From: Streptomyces sp. CB02009 | GTDB lineage: Bacteria; Actinomycetota; Actinomycetes; Streptomycetales; Streptomycetaceae | Direction of reading: 5' to 3' | DNA: 64,000 nucleotides | NCBI RefSeq assembly: GCF_001905825.1 | Contig: NZ_LIVV01000007.1 | Span: 62,001 to 126,000, forward strand | Shown: positions 1 to 9,303 of the stretch, piece after piece | Layout of the letters: each line of letters opens with the position of its first letter | How positions within the stretch are numbered: the stretch's first letter is position 1 | Made by a program: the position numbers and the translations under genes | Notes under the pieces: generated by a model | The model's database searches: none | Seen by the model: only the letters and a program-made list of their open reading frames with translations | What the model was told of the DNA's origin: nothing

Positions 1-354
1 TTCGTCAAGGCCGTCCCCGAGGCCCTGGAGGAGCAGGCCCAGATCGACGGGGCGAGCCGCACCCGGTTCCTGTGGCAGATCCTCTTCCCGCTGGTCTTCC
101 CCGGCCTCGTCGCCACCAGCGTCTTCTCGTTCATCTCCACCTGGAACGACTTCCTCTTCGCGAAGTCGTTCATCATCAGCGACACCTCGCAGTCGACCCT
201 GCCCATGGCGCTGCTCGTCTTCTTCAAGCCCGACGAGAACGACTGGGGAGGCATCATGGCCGGCTCGACCGTGATGACCGTCCCGGTGCTCGTCTTCTTC
301 GTACTCGTACAGCGCCGCCTGGTCTCGGGACTGGGCGGGGCGGTGAAGGACTGA
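1..354 (+). CDS. Carbohydrate ABC transporter permease, C-terminal part (5' end outside window)
   Basis: The open frame runs from base 1 and its last 117 codons are visible. The EAA loop of MalG-type inner-membrane permeases is near its start (EALEEQAQIDGASR, then a hydrophobic stretch with FP). This loop contacts the ATPase. Two hydrophobic stretches follow, and the protein ends in a short basic-acidic tail (GGAVKD). The stop lies 4 bp before the GH20 hexosaminidase gene, so the two are probably one operon. An import system for chitin-derived or other N-acetylglucosamine oligosaccharides, such as Das or Ngc, would fit. The substrate is inferred only from the neighbour. Confidence 0.85.
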   Translation, partial: FVKAVPEALEEQAQIDGASRTRFLWQILFPLVFPGLVATSVFSFISTWNDFLFAKSFIISDTSQSTLPMALLVFFKPDENDWGGIMAGSTVMTVPVLVFFVLVQRRLVSGLGGAVKD

Positions 355-358
355 CGCG

Positions 359-2038
359 ATGACCACCGACGCGACGACCACCGACCCGTACCCCGGCACG
401 GACCTGATCCCGGCACCGCTCCGCCAGGAGACGCGCGGCGACTCCCCGGGCTCCTTCTCGCTCGACGAGCGCACCACCCTCGACGCGGGACCCGGCACCG
501 CGTCCACCGCCCGCTGGCTCCGCACCGTCCTCGGCGCCGCCACCGGCCTGCCGTTCGCCGACGGCACCGGCCCGCACGCGATCCGGCTGCGCGTGAGCGA
601 GGACGTGGAGCGGGAGCACGGCCCCGAGGGCTACCGCCTCACCACCGAGGACCCCGACGCCGCCGTCGTCATCGAGGGCGGCGGCCCCGCCGGGGTGTTC
701 TGGGGCGCCCAGACCCTCCGCCAGCTCCTCGGCCCCGGGGCGTACCGCAGGGCGCCGGTGGGCGGCGGCCCGCGGGACCTCCCGTACGTCACCGTCGAGG
801 ACCGGCCCCGCTTCGGCTGGCGCGGCCTCATGCTCGACGTCTCCCGGCACTTCATGCCCAAGGACGACGTCCTGCGCTACCTCGACCTGATCGCCGCCCA
901 CAAGCTCAACGTCTTCCACTTCCACCTCACCGACGACCAGGGCTGGCGCATCGAGATCAAGCGCCACCCCCGGCTCACCGAGGCCGGCTCCTGGCGGGCC
1001 CGCACCAAGTGGGGCCACCGCGACTCGCCCCTCTGGACCGACACCCCGCACGGCGGCTTCTACACCCAGGACGACATCCGCGAGATCGTCGCCCACGCCG
1101 CCGAGCTGCACATCACCGTCGTCCCCGAGATCGACCTCCCCGGCCACTCGCAGGCCGCCATCGCCGCGTACCCCGAGCTCGGCAACGCCGACGTCGTCGA
1201 CACCGCCGCCCTCACCGTCTGGGACACCTGGGGCGTCAACCCCAACGTCCTCGCCCCCACCGAAGCCGTCCTGCGCTTCTACGAGGGCGTCTTCGAGGAG
1301 GTCCTCGACCTCTTCCCGGCAGCCGTGTCGCCCTTCGTGCACGTCGGCGGCGACGAGTGCCCCAAGGACCAGTGGAAGGCCTCCCCGGCCGCCCAGGCCC
1401 GCATCCGGGAACTCGGGCTCGCCGACGAGGACGAGCTCCAGTCCTGGTTCATCCGCCACTTCGACCGCTGGCTCGCCGCCCGCGGCCGGCGGCTCATCGG
1501 CTGGGACGAGATCCTGGAGGGCGGCCTCGCCGAGGGCGCGGCCGTGTCGTCCTGGCGGGGGTACGGGGGAGGGATCGCCGCCGCGGAGGCCGGCCACGAC
1601 GTCGTCATGTGCCCCGAGCAGCACGTGTACCTGGACCACCGTCAGGCGCCGGGCGAGGACGAACCGATGCCCATCGGGTACGTCCGCACCCTGGAGGACG
1701 TCTACCGCTTCGAGCCCGTCCCGCCGGGCCTGTCGCCGGAGGCCGCCGCCCACATCCTGGGAACCCAGGCCAACGTCTGGACCGAGGTGATGGAGAACCG
1801 GTCCCGCGTCGACTACCAGGTCTTCCCGCGCCTCGCCGCCTTCGCCGAGGTCGCCTGGTCGGCGCTGCCCGCGCCGGAGGCGCGCGACTACCCGGCCTTC
1901 GCCCGCCGGATGCGCACCCACTACGCCCGCCTGGACGCCCTCGGCGTGGACTACCGCCCGCCCGCCGGACCCCATCCCCGGCAGCAGCGCCCCGGAGTCC
2001 TCGGGAGGCCCAGGGAAGGCACGCCCCCGATCGTGTGA
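359..2038 (+). CDS. Family GH20 beta-N-acetylhexosaminidase
   Basis: This 559-residue enzyme removes terminal N-acetylglucosamine from chito-oligosaccharides or glycans. The N-terminal GH20b-like domain covers about residues 15-140. The catalytic barrel starts near RFGWRGLMLDVSRHF. The substrate-assisted catalytic pair is D332-E333 in HVGGDEC, and other family blocks (FHFHLTDDQGWR, PEIDLPGHSQA, GWDEI, QANVWTE) are all present. I see no signal peptide, so it is probably cytoplasmic and acts on imported oligosaccharides. It follows the permease by 4 bp. It could be a DasD-type enzyme, but the neighbouring das genes are not visible, so I give no symbol. Confidence 0.93.
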   Translation: MTTDATTTDPYPGTDLIPAPLRQETRGDSPGSFSLDERTTLDAGPGTASTARWLRTVLGAATGLPFADGTGPHAIRLRVSEDVEREHGPEGYRLTTEDPDAAVVIEGGGPAGVFWGAQTLRQLLGPGAYRRAPVGGGPRDLPYVTVEDRPRFGWRGLMLDVSRHFMPKDDVLRYLDLIAAHKLNVFHFHLTDDQGWRIEIKRHPRLTEAGSWRARTKWGHRDSPLWTDTPHGGFYTQDDIREIVAHAAELHITVVPEIDLPGHSQAAIAAYPELGNADVVDTAALTVWDTWGVNPNVLAPTEAVLRFYEGVFEEVLDLFPAAVSPFVHVGGDECPKDQWKASPAAQARIRELGLADEDELQSWFIRHFDRWLAARGRRLIGWDEILEGGLAEGAAVSSWRGYGGGIAAAEAGHDVVMCPEQHVYLDHRQAPGEDEPMPIGYVRTLEDVYRFEPVPPGLSPEAAAHILGTQANVWTEVMENRSRVDYQVFPRLAAFAEVAWSALPAPEARDYPAFARRMRTHYARLDALGVDYRPPAGPHPRQQRPGVLGRPREGTPPIV

Positions 2039-2263
2039 GGGACCCGACATCCCCCTTCACCCAAGAGCGGCGAAACGGAAGTTACCGTCATTCGTCGGGG
2101 CGTCCCGGACGGAACAGTCCTTCGCGGGCCCTCGCGCCGGACCGCTCGGAAGATGTGCCAGAGTTGCCACGTCCGGCCTGTGAGCACGTACGGTACGCCC
2201 ACACGCAGGCGCGACCGCCGGGCACATTCGGGGACCACCGGGACACCGGGAAGGGGCAGCGGG

Positions 2264-3139
2264 TTGACCACGCACGCACCACAGACGGCGCAGTCCGTGA
2301 CGCTGCCCGCCTCGCTCGACGAGGCCGTGGCGGCGCTCACGGCCATGCCGGCCGCCGTCCCCGTCGCCGGTGGCACCGACCTGATGGCAGCCGTCAACAA
2401 GGGGCAGCTCCGCCCCGCCGGACTGGTCGGCCTGAGCCGCATCAACGAGATCCGCGGCTGGCAGTACCAGGACGGCCACGCGCTGCTCGGCGCGGGCCTC
2501 ACCCACGCGCGCATGGGCCGCCCCGACTTCGCCGCCCTCATCCCCGCCCTCGCCGCCGCCTCCCGCGCCGCGGGACCGCCCCAGATCCGCAACGCGGGCA
2601 CCCTCGGCGGCAACGTCGTCACCGCCGCGCCCACCGGCGACTCGCTGCCCGTCCTCGCCGCCCTGGAGGCCGACCTGGTCGTCCTCGGGCCGCTCGGCAG
2701 CCGCGAGATCCCCGTCTCCCACCTGCTCGCCGGCCGCGACCTGCTGGCCCCCGGCGAGCTCGTCGCCTTCGTCCGCGTCCCCCTGCTCCACGCCCCCCAG
2801 GTCTTCGTCAAGGCCACCGGCCGGACCGGCCCGGCCCGTGCCACCGCCTCCGTCGCCGTCGTCCTCGACCCGGCCCGGCGCGGCGTGCGCTGCGCGGTCG
2901 GCGCGGTCGCGCCGATGCCGCTGCGCCCGCTGGAGGCCGAGCGCTGGATCGCCTCGCTGGTCGACTGGGACAACGACCGGGGGCTCGCCCCCGAGGCGCT
3001 CGCGGCCTTCGGCGAGTACGTCGCCGCCGCCTGCATCCCGGACCCGCCGGGCGACGAAGCGTTGCCCCCGGCCGTACTGCACCTGCGGCGCACCGTCGCC
3101 GCACTCGCCCGACGGGCACTGGGGAGGGCACTGTCGTGA
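2264..3139 (+). CDS. Xanthine dehydrogenase-family protein, FAD-binding (CoxM-type) subunit
   Basis: The protein is 291 residues from a TTG start. That TTG has GGAAGGGG about 9 bases upstream and begins MTTHAPQ. An in-frame ATG at 2153 would add 37 residues with no family similarity and has no good ribosome site. Family FAD-binding motifs are VPVAGGTDLM and the pair PQIRNAGTLGGNVVTAAPTGD. It should carry electrons between the 2Fe-2S subunit and the acceptor. It is first in a three-gene operon in the order FAD, 2Fe-2S, Mo. Its stop overlaps the next start (GTGA), so translation is coupled. Confidence 0.88.
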   Translation: MTTHAPQTAQSVTLPASLDEAVAALTAMPAAVPVAGGTDLMAAVNKGQLRPAGLVGLSRINEIRGWQYQDGHALLGAGLTHARMGRPDFAALIPALAAASRAAGPPQIRNAGTLGGNVVTAAPTGDSLPVLAALEADLVVLGPLGSREIPVSHLLAGRDLLAPGELVAFVRVPLLHAPQVFVKATGRTGPARATASVAVVLDPARRGVRCAVGAVAPMPLRPLEAERWIASLVDWDNDRGLAPEALAAFGEYVAAACIPDPPGDEALPPAVLHLRRTVAALARRALGRALS

Positions 3140-4785
3140 GCAGCGAACAGCAGCGTCAGCAGCAGAACTCCGGCGGCTGGGAGCCGATCCCGCAGAGCGA
3201 GGGGTACGACGGGGACGCCACCGCGTTCGTCCAGCTGCCGCCCGACTTCATGCTGGACGGCGTCCCCCTGGAGGCGCCCGGCCACGGCTACGTGCCGCCG
3301 ATGATCACCCCGCTGCAGCCGCTCGACCCGGCCGCGGCCGACCCGTCGGCGACGGGCACGTGGAACGTCCACCTGCCGACGCAGGCGGAGCAGACGCAGT
3401 ACTTCGACGGGACGGAGTACGCGGAGCAGGGCGGGTACGGCGAGCAGGGCGGGTACCCGGCGCAGGGCGGATACGGCGACGGACAGGGCGGGCAGGGCGG
3501 CTACGGCGACGGCCGGGCCGGGCACGCGGCCGGGCACGGCGGGCACGCCGAGTACGCCGAGCGGTTCGAGCAGGACCCGCACGCGACGTCCGAGTGGCGC
3601 TTCACGGAGGCGGCGGAGGCCCAGGCGCCCGCCGGCCCCGGCGCCACGGGCCAGTGGGAGATTCCGGGCGTAGCGGATGTACCGGGCGTGTCCGGGACGG
3701 GCGAAGGGGCGGGCTCCGTCGAGGAGTCGGGCGACTTCGCCGCCTCGGCGGTCCGGCCGTACGCGGAGGCCCCGGCGACCCTGCCGGGCGGCGCCCCGGC
3801 CCCGTGGGCCGTACGGGAGGAGCCGACGGCCGAACCGGTCGCGGAGGCCGCGGAGGCGGCGGACACCGCCTTCACCGGCGCCGGCGGCGAGGCCGGGGAG
3901 GGGCAGGGCGCGAGCCGGGCGGCGGAGTCGGCCGAGGCCGGGGCGGAGGCGCGGGAGCGCGACGGCGAGCCGGACGCGACCGACGCGTCCCGTACGTCCG
4001 ACGCGTCCCACCAGTCCGACCCGTCCCACCTTTCCGACTCTTCCGGCGTTCCGGACCCTTCGGGCTTGTCGGACCCTTCGGGCCTGGCAGACGGGTCCGA
4101 CGCGTCCGGTCAGGCTGCCTCGGAGGCGGACACCGCCCCCGAGCCCACGACCGAGATCCCGGCCGCACTTGCCGCACCCGCCGCCTCCGACGCGGGGCTC
4201 GCCGCCTCCACCGACAGCGACGAGCACCCCCACACCTCGTACACCCTCCGGGTCAACGGCGCCGACCGGCCCGTCACCGGCTCCTGGATCGGCGAGTCGC
4301 TGCTCTACGTCCTGCGCGAGCGCCTCGGCCTCGCCGGGGCGAAGGACGGCTGCTCGCAGGGCGAGTGCGGCGCGTGCAACGTGCAGGTCGACGGCCGGCT
4401 CGTCGCCTCCTGCCTGGTCCCCGCGGCGACCGCCGCCGGGAGCGAGGTGCGGACGGTCGAGGGCCTCGCGGTCGACGGGGAGCCCTCGGACGTGCAGCGG
4501 GCGATGGCCAGGTGCGGCACCGTCCAGTGCGGCTTCTGCATCCCCGGCATGTGCATGACCGTGCACGACCTGCTCGAGGGCAACCACGCCCCCACCGAAC
4601 TGGAGACGCGCCAGGCGCTCGCGGGCAACCTGTGCCGCTGCTCCGGCTACCGGGGCGTCCTCGACGCCGTGAAGGACGTCGTGGCCGAGCGCGAGGCGAG
4701 CGCCGCGGCCGGCGCGTCCGAGGCCGCCGAAGAGCCCCGGGTCCCGCACCAGATCCCCCACCCGCACGACGGAGGCATGGCGTGA
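3136..4785 (+). CDS. Xanthine dehydrogenase-family 2Fe-2S (CoxS-type) subunit with a long low-complexity N-terminus
   Basis: At 549 residues it is about three times the usual 160-residue subunit. The real 2Fe-2S module is residues ~370-530. The plant-type cluster ligands are C406, C411, C414 and C426. The second cluster uses C465 and C468 with C500 and C502, and C460 and C473 lie nearby. Residues 1-350 are not a known domain: a conserved-looking opening (WEPIPQSEGYDGD), then a Gly/Tyr/Gln-rich stretch, an acidic Ala/Glu stretch, and a Ser/Asp repeat around residues 285-325. The GTG start overlaps the previous stop and the stop overlaps the next GTG. The N-terminus might be an interaction or phase-separating region, which is only an inference. 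Confidence 0.88.
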   Translation: MSSEQQRQQQNSGGWEPIPQSEGYDGDATAFVQLPPDFMLDGVPLEAPGHGYVPPMITPLQPLDPAAADPSATGTWNVHLPTQAEQTQYFDGTEYAEQGGYGEQGGYPAQGGYGDGQGGQGGYGDGRAGHAAGHGGHAEYAERFEQDPHATSEWRFTEAAEAQAPAGPGATGQWEIPGVADVPGVSGTGEGAGSVEESGDFAASAVRPYAEAPATLPGGAPAPWAVREEPTAEPVAEAAEAADTAFTGAGGEAGEGQGASRAAESAEAGAEARERDGEPDATDASRTSDASHQSDPSHLSDSSGVPDPSGLSDPSGLADGSDASGQAASEADTAPEPTTEIPAALAAPAASDAGLAASTDSDEHPHTSYTLRVNGADRPVTGSWIGESLLYVLRERLGLAGAKDGCSQGECGACNVQVDGRLVASCLVPAATAAGSEVRTVEGLAVDGEPSDVQRAMARCGTVQCGFCIPGMCMTVHDLLEGNHAPTELETRQALAGNLCRCSGYRGVLDAVKDVVAEREASAAAGASEAAEEPRVPHQIPHPHDGGMA

Positions 4786-7106
4786 GCGACGCGATCACGG
4801 CCGTTCCCACGATCCCGGTCCTGGACACCCCCGGGACCCTGGGCCAGGAGCCGGCCGCGCACGGCCTCGGCACCTCGCTTCCGCAGGCCGAGGCGAGGGC
4901 GAAGACCGAGGGCACCTTCCCGTACGCCTCCGACCTGTGGGCCGAGGGGCTGCTCTGGGCCGCGATCCTGCGCTCCCCGCACCCCCACGCGCGCATCGTC
5001 TCCGTCGACACGAGCGCCGCCACCGCCATGGCGGGCGTACGGGCCGTGGTGACGGCCGCGGACGTGCCCGGCGCCGCGACGTACGGCCGACAGGTCGCCG
5101 ACCGGCCGGTGTTCGCCTCCGACCTGGTCCGGCACCACGGCGAGGCGATCGCCGCCGTCGCCGCCGACCACCCCGACACGGCCCGGCTCGCGGCCGCCGC
5201 GATCGCCGTCGAGTACGAGGTGCTCGACCCGGTCACGGACCCGGAGAAGGCGTTCGCGGCCGAGGCGCTGCACCCCGACGGGAACCTGATCCGGCACATC
5301 CCGCTGCGCTTCGGCGACCCCGACGCGACGGGCGAGATCGTCGTCGAGGGCCTGTACCGGATCGGGCGCCAGGACCCGGCGCCGATCGGCGCGGAGGCGG
5401 GTCTGGCCGTACCGCGTCCGGACGGCGGGGTGGAGCTCTACACCGCCTCGACCGACCCGCACACCGACCGGGACCTGGCCGCCGCCTGCTTCGGCCTTCC
5501 GCCCGAGCAGGTCAAACTGGTGGTGACCGGTGTCCCCGGCGCCACGGGCGACCGCGAGGACCCGGGCTTCCAGATCCCGCTGGGCCTGCTGGCGCTGCGG
5601 ACCGGCTGCCCGGTCAAGCTCACCGCCACGCGCGAGGAGTCCTTCCTCGGCCACGCCCACCGGCACCCCACCCTGCTGCGCTACCGGCACCACGCGGACG
5701 CGGAAGGACGCCTGGTGAAGGTGGAGGCGCAGATCCTGCTCGACGCGGGCGCGTACGCCGACTCCTCGTCGGAGTCGCTCGCGGCGGCCGTGGCGTTCGC
5801 CTGCGGTCCGTACGTCGTCCCGCACGCCTTCGTCGAGGGCTGGGCGGTCCGGACGAACAACCCGCCGTCCGGCCATGTGCGGGGCGAGGGCGCGATGCAG
5901 GTGTGCGCGGCCTATGAGGCGCAGATGGACAAGATCGCGGCGAAACTGGGCGTGGACCCGGCGGAGCTGCGCATGCGGAACGTGATGTCCACCGGCGACA
6001 TCCTGCCGACGGGCCAGACCGTGACCTGCCCGGCCCCGGTGGCCGAACTCCTCTCCGCCGTACGCGACTTCCCGCTCCCGCAGCTCCCCAAGGACACCCC
6101 CGAGGGCGAGTGGCTGCTGCCCGGCGGCCCCGAGGGCGCGGGCGAACCGGGCGCCGTACGACGGGGCGTGGGCTACGCGCTGGGCATGGTCCACATGCTG
6201 GGCGCCGAGGGCACGGACGAGGTCTCGACGGCGACCGTGCGGGTCCAGGACGGGGTCGCGACGGTCATCTGCGCGGCCGTGGACACCGGTTCGGGCTTCT
6301 CGACGCTCGCCCGGCAGATCGTGCAGGACACCCTCGGCATCGACGAGGTCCACGTGGCGCCGGTCGACACCGACCAGCCGCCGGCGGGACCCGCGGCCCA
6401 CGGCCGCCACACCTGGGTCTCCGGCGGTGCGGTGGAGCGGGCCGCGAAGATGGTCCGCACCCAGCTCCTCCAGCCGCTGGCCCACCAGTTCGGCATGTCG
6501 ACGGAGCTGTTGCAGATCACCGACGGCAAGATCACCTCCTACGACGGGGTGCTGTCGACGACCGTCACGGAGGCGATGGACGGCAAGGAGCTCTGGGCCA
6601 CCGCCCAGTGCCGCCCCCATCCGACGGAGCCGCTGGACGAGGCGGGCCAGGGCGACGCGTTCGTCGGCCTCGCGTTCTGCGCGATCCGCGCGGTGGTCGA
6701 CGTGGACATCGAACTCGGCGCCGTACGCGTCGTGGAGATGGCCGTCGCCCAGGACGTCGGCCGCGTCCTCAACCCGGCCCAGCTCGCCACCCGCATCGAG
6801 GCGGGCGTCACCCAGGGCGTCGGCGCGGCCCTCACGGAGAACCTCCGCACCGCCCGCGGCCTGGTCCGGCACCCCGACTTCACCGGCTACGCACTCCCGA
6901 CATCCCTGGACGCCCCGGACATTCGCATCGTGAAACTCGTCGAAGAGCGGGACGTCGTCGCGCCGTTCGGCGCGAAGGCGGCGAGCGCGATCCCGGTCGT
7001 CACCTCACCCGCCGCAGTGGCCTCAGCGGTACGCGCGGCGACGGGCCGCCCGGTCAACCGCCTCCCGATCCGCCCCCAGGCAGCGGTGGCCGTGCCCAAT
7101 TCGTAA
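4782..7106 (+). CDS. Xanthine dehydrogenase-family molybdopterin-binding (CoxL/XdhB-type) subunit, divergent active site
   Basis: The 774-residue protein aligns by eye over the full length of the molybdenum hydroxylase subunit: an a/b hammerhead domain (residues ~25-140), then the two MoCo domains. Two hallmark motifs are altered. The glycine-rich GGGFG loop that binds the cofactor is replaced by GATGDREDPGFQ (residues 253-264). In the C-terminal FGAK-GVGE motif the catalytic Glu position reads Ala (FGAKAASAIP, A736). The RGEGAMQ segment resembles the usual arginine loop. Substrate cannot be told: purine hydroxylation is the family default, but loss of the base Glu argues for altered or lost chemistry. 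Confidence 0.85.
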   Translation: MSDAITAVPTIPVLDTPGTLGQEPAAHGLGTSLPQAEARAKTEGTFPYASDLWAEGLLWAAILRSPHPHARIVSVDTSAATAMAGVRAVVTAADVPGAATYGRQVADRPVFASDLVRHHGEAIAAVAADHPDTARLAAAAIAVEYEVLDPVTDPEKAFAAEALHPDGNLIRHIPLRFGDPDATGEIVVEGLYRIGRQDPAPIGAEAGLAVPRPDGGVELYTASTDPHTDRDLAAACFGLPPEQVKLVVTGVPGATGDREDPGFQIPLGLLALRTGCPVKLTATREESFLGHAHRHPTLLRYRHHADAEGRLVKVEAQILLDAGAYADSSSESLAAAVAFACGPYVVPHAFVEGWAVRTNNPPSGHVRGEGAMQVCAAYEAQMDKIAAKLGVDPAELRMRNVMSTGDILPTGQTVTCPAPVAELLSAVRDFPLPQLPKDTPEGEWLLPGGPEGAGEPGAVRRGVGYALGMVHMLGAEGTDEVSTATVRVQDGVATVICAAVDTGSGFSTLARQIVQDTLGIDEVHVAPVDTDQPPAGPAAHGRHTWVSGGAVERAAKMVRTQLLQPLAHQFGMSTELLQITDGKITSYDGVLSTTVTEAMDGKELWATAQCRPHPTEPLDEAGQGDAFVGLAFCAIRAVVDVDIELGAVRVVEMAVAQDVGRVLNPAQLATRIEAGVTQGVGAALTENLRTARGLVRHPDFTGYALPTSLDAPDIRIVKLVEERDVVAPFGAKAASAIPVVTSPAAVASAVRAATGRPVNRLPIRPQAAVAVPNS

Positions 7107-7225
7107 CCCTGTGATGTCCGTTGCTTGTGCAACCCGGAGGTGCGCACTGTCGTCGTTCCTGACTACAGTGGACTTCTGACTTGGCAGTACGGCGGACAGT
7201 TGTTCGACGGGGGAGGAGCGCGGGC

Positions 7226-7702
7226 ATGGAAGCCTACGTGGACGGGGGCGGGTACGGGATGCGGGCGATGAGCGCCGACGCGGTGCGCTACAACACCGAA
7301 TCCATGTCGGAGTTCAAGACGAGCATCGACGGGCTGATCGAGATGCTCACCTCGTCGGAGGCCGGCACCGGCAACATGAAGGCCGACCCGTTGGGGCGCC
7401 TCAAGTTCGGCGGCGGTGGTGCGGCCTGGGGCGAGGCGAACGGCATCTACACCTCGTACGAGACCGTCCTCGGGCAGCTGACGGAACTCTCCGGCCTGCT
7501 GCAGGACTGCCTGGAGGGCCTCGGCATCGCGGTCGTCGCGTCGAAGGACGGCTTCGAGCAGATGGACGACGACGTCAAGCGGAAGATGATCAACATTCAC
7601 CAGCGGACCGATGACGCCAAGACGAAGGCGGACCGCGAGGCCGGACGCATCCCGGAGACCGGGACCGACCAGACGGGTGACGGGGCCGGCGCCTACCGCT
7701 AG
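7226..7702 (+). CDS. Small helical WXG100-like protein, type VII secretion family (predicted)
   Basis: The protein is 158 residues. I chose the ATG at 7226 because GGGGGAGG lies 9 bases before it. An upstream in-frame ATG at 7181 lacks such a site. The protein is mostly amphipathic helix with a turn around GGGGAAWGEANG (residues ~68-79), reminiscent of the WxG hairpin turn in ESX proteins. The C-terminus is polar and disordered. It opens a six-gene same-strand cluster containing another WXG protein and a mycosin. That context, more than the sequence, suggests a T7SS substrate or chaperone. Direct evidence is modest. Confidence 0.6.
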   Translation: MEAYVDGGGYGMRAMSADAVRYNTESMSEFKTSIDGLIEMLTSSEAGTGNMKADPLGRLKFGGGGAAWGEANGIYTSYETVLGQLTELSGLLQDCLEGLGIAVVASKDGFEQMDDDVKRKMINIHQRTDDAKTKADREAGRIPETGTDQTGDGAGAYR

Positions 7703-7747
7703 GGCGGGCGCGGACGGAATGTCGGGGACACGGGGAAGAGGCGAAGG

Positions 7748-9286
7748 ATGAGGCCAGCAGAGGGTGGCGGCGGAGGCGGCGGCACCGATTTCACCTCCAT
7801 GACACACCAGCAGATGCTGGATTGGCTGGACGAAGCCAGCGAATCCGGCGTGAGGATCGCGGGCGACCGCTTGAAGGCGGCGGCCGAGAAGCTGCTGGAG
7901 ATCGCGGACCAGCTCAAGAACCGCTCGACCCGTGTGGAATGGGAGGGCGAAGCCGAGAAGGCCTTCAACGTGTGGGCCGAAGGCGTGGTGAGCTCGACCA
8001 AGTCGCTCAGCGAGTACAGCGGCAACGGTGCCCTGGAGATGCACAAGACGGCATCGGCCATCGCCAGTGCCAAGAGCGCCATGCCGCGCTACACCTCCCA
8101 CGAGTCCGCCAAGGCGAACCTGGCCGCCGCGCAGAAGTACCACAACGACCCCGACGCGGCGGGCGTCGCCCGTGACGCGCAGAGGTCGATCGCCGCCAAG
8201 GAGGACCTCCAGGCCATTCTGGCCAAGGAGGCGGAGACCAAGCGTGCGGCGGAAGACGAGATGCGGAAGCTCTCGTCCGCGTACTTCTGGTCGGGCTTCC
8301 ACATGACGAGCGTGGAGCCGCCGACCTTCCCGCCGCCGCCGGGCGACTTCGTGCCGGCGGCCTCCGACGTGAGGGACAGCTCCTCCTCGGTCGGATCCTC
8401 GCCGAGCAGCGGCAGCCGTTCCACCGGAACGAACACGGACACCGGGACGGGGACCCACATCGCGCGGCCGCGCGAGGACGACCGTGCCACGCCCGACACG
8501 CACGCCACCCTCCCGCCGACCTCCACCAAGGACCCGTCGGGACCGACCCACGTCGTCCGCCCGGACGTGCGGCCCGACGTCCCCGTGGACCTCGGCATCG
8601 ACAGCGTCGACACCAAGACGCCGCCGACCGCGCCGACCGGACCCACGCAGACCCCGGGCACCCCGCCGCCGATCACCAAGCCGGACGGCAGCGCGCCTCC
8701 GTTCGTGACGGCGCCCGGCATGCCCCCGCTGCTCGCGAAGGGCGGCCCCGGGGGCACGCCTCCCACCGGCCCCGTCACCGGCGGCACGCGCAACCCGCTG
8801 AACACCATCAGCGGCCCGCGCGGCCTTCCGACCGGCACCGGCCCGCTGGGCGGTCCCCGCGAGGGCATCAGCGGCGGCAAGGCCGTGCCCAGCGCGAACG
8901 GACGTCCCCAGACCGGACTTCCGCGCAGCACCGTCATCGGCACCGAGCCCGGCGCCCGCAACGGCACGGGCATGGGCCGCGCGCCCATGGGCGGCGGCAT
9001 GGGCGGCCCGATGGGCGGCGCGGGCGCCGGACAGCACGGCATCACCGGCGGGCGCCGTCTCGCCGGCGAGACCGGCGGAGTCGTCGGAGGCAAGGCGCAG
9101 CGCGCCAGTGCCGCCGGCGGCACCGCGCGTCCCTTCACGCCCGGCGGCTCCGGCCTCGTGCGCGGAGGCTCCGCGCAGCGGCCCGGCGAGCGCGAGGAGA
9201 CGAACGGAGAGCGTCCCGACTACCTGGTCGAGGACGAGGAGACCTGGCAGCAGGGGCGCCGCGTGGCGCCGCCCGTCATCGACTGA
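7748..9286 (+). CDS. WXG/PPE-like type VII secretion substrate with Pro/Gly-rich C-terminus
   Basis: The protein is 512 residues. The N-terminal ~200 residues form a helical WXG domain with the turn W65-E66-G67. It is preceded by a glycine run after MRPAE. Residues ~200-440 are Pro/Thr/Gly-rich and unstructured, as in actinobacterial PPE-like secreted proteins. Near the C-terminus sits Y492-L-V-E-D, matching the YxxxD/E T7SS export signal, in the context DYLVEDEETW followed by a terminal PPVID. No membrane segment is seen. The start has a GGGGAAGAGG-like site. It lies 45 bp after the previous gene and 17 bp before the mycosin gene. Function after secretion is unknown. Confidence 0.7.
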   Translation: MRPAEGGGGGGGTDFTSMTHQQMLDWLDEASESGVRIAGDRLKAAAEKLLEIADQLKNRSTRVEWEGEAEKAFNVWAEGVVSSTKSLSEYSGNGALEMHKTASAIASAKSAMPRYTSHESAKANLAAAQKYHNDPDAAGVARDAQRSIAAKEDLQAILAKEAETKRAAEDEMRKLSSAYFWSGFHMTSVEPPTFPPPPGDFVPAASDVRDSSSSVGSSPSSGSRSTGTNTDTGTGTHIARPREDDRATPDTHATLPPTSTKDPSGPTHVVRPDVRPDVPVDLGIDSVDTKTPPTAPTGPTQTPGTPPPITKPDGSAPPFVTAPGMPPLLAKGGPGGTPPTGPVTGGTRNPLNTISGPRGLPTGTGPLGGPREGISGGKAVPSANGRPQTGLPRSTVIGTEPGARNGTGMGRAPMGGGMGGPMGGAGAGQHGITGGRRLAGETGGVVGGKAQRASAAGGTARPFTPGGSGLVRGGSAQRPGEREETNGERPDYLVEDEETWQQGRRVAPPVID

Positions 9287-9303
9287 TCAGCGCGAGGAAG
9301 CAG

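Noticed and set aside
254..4767. Very long minus-strand open frames opposite the GH20 and XDH genes
   Set aside because: Gly/Val/Arg-rich translations without domains. They arise because stop codons are rare antisense to GC-rich genes; the plus strand has clear homologous domains.
7107..7225. TACAGT near 7164 as promoter of the type VII operon
   Set aside because: No -35 element at a sensible distance; too weak to list as a feature.
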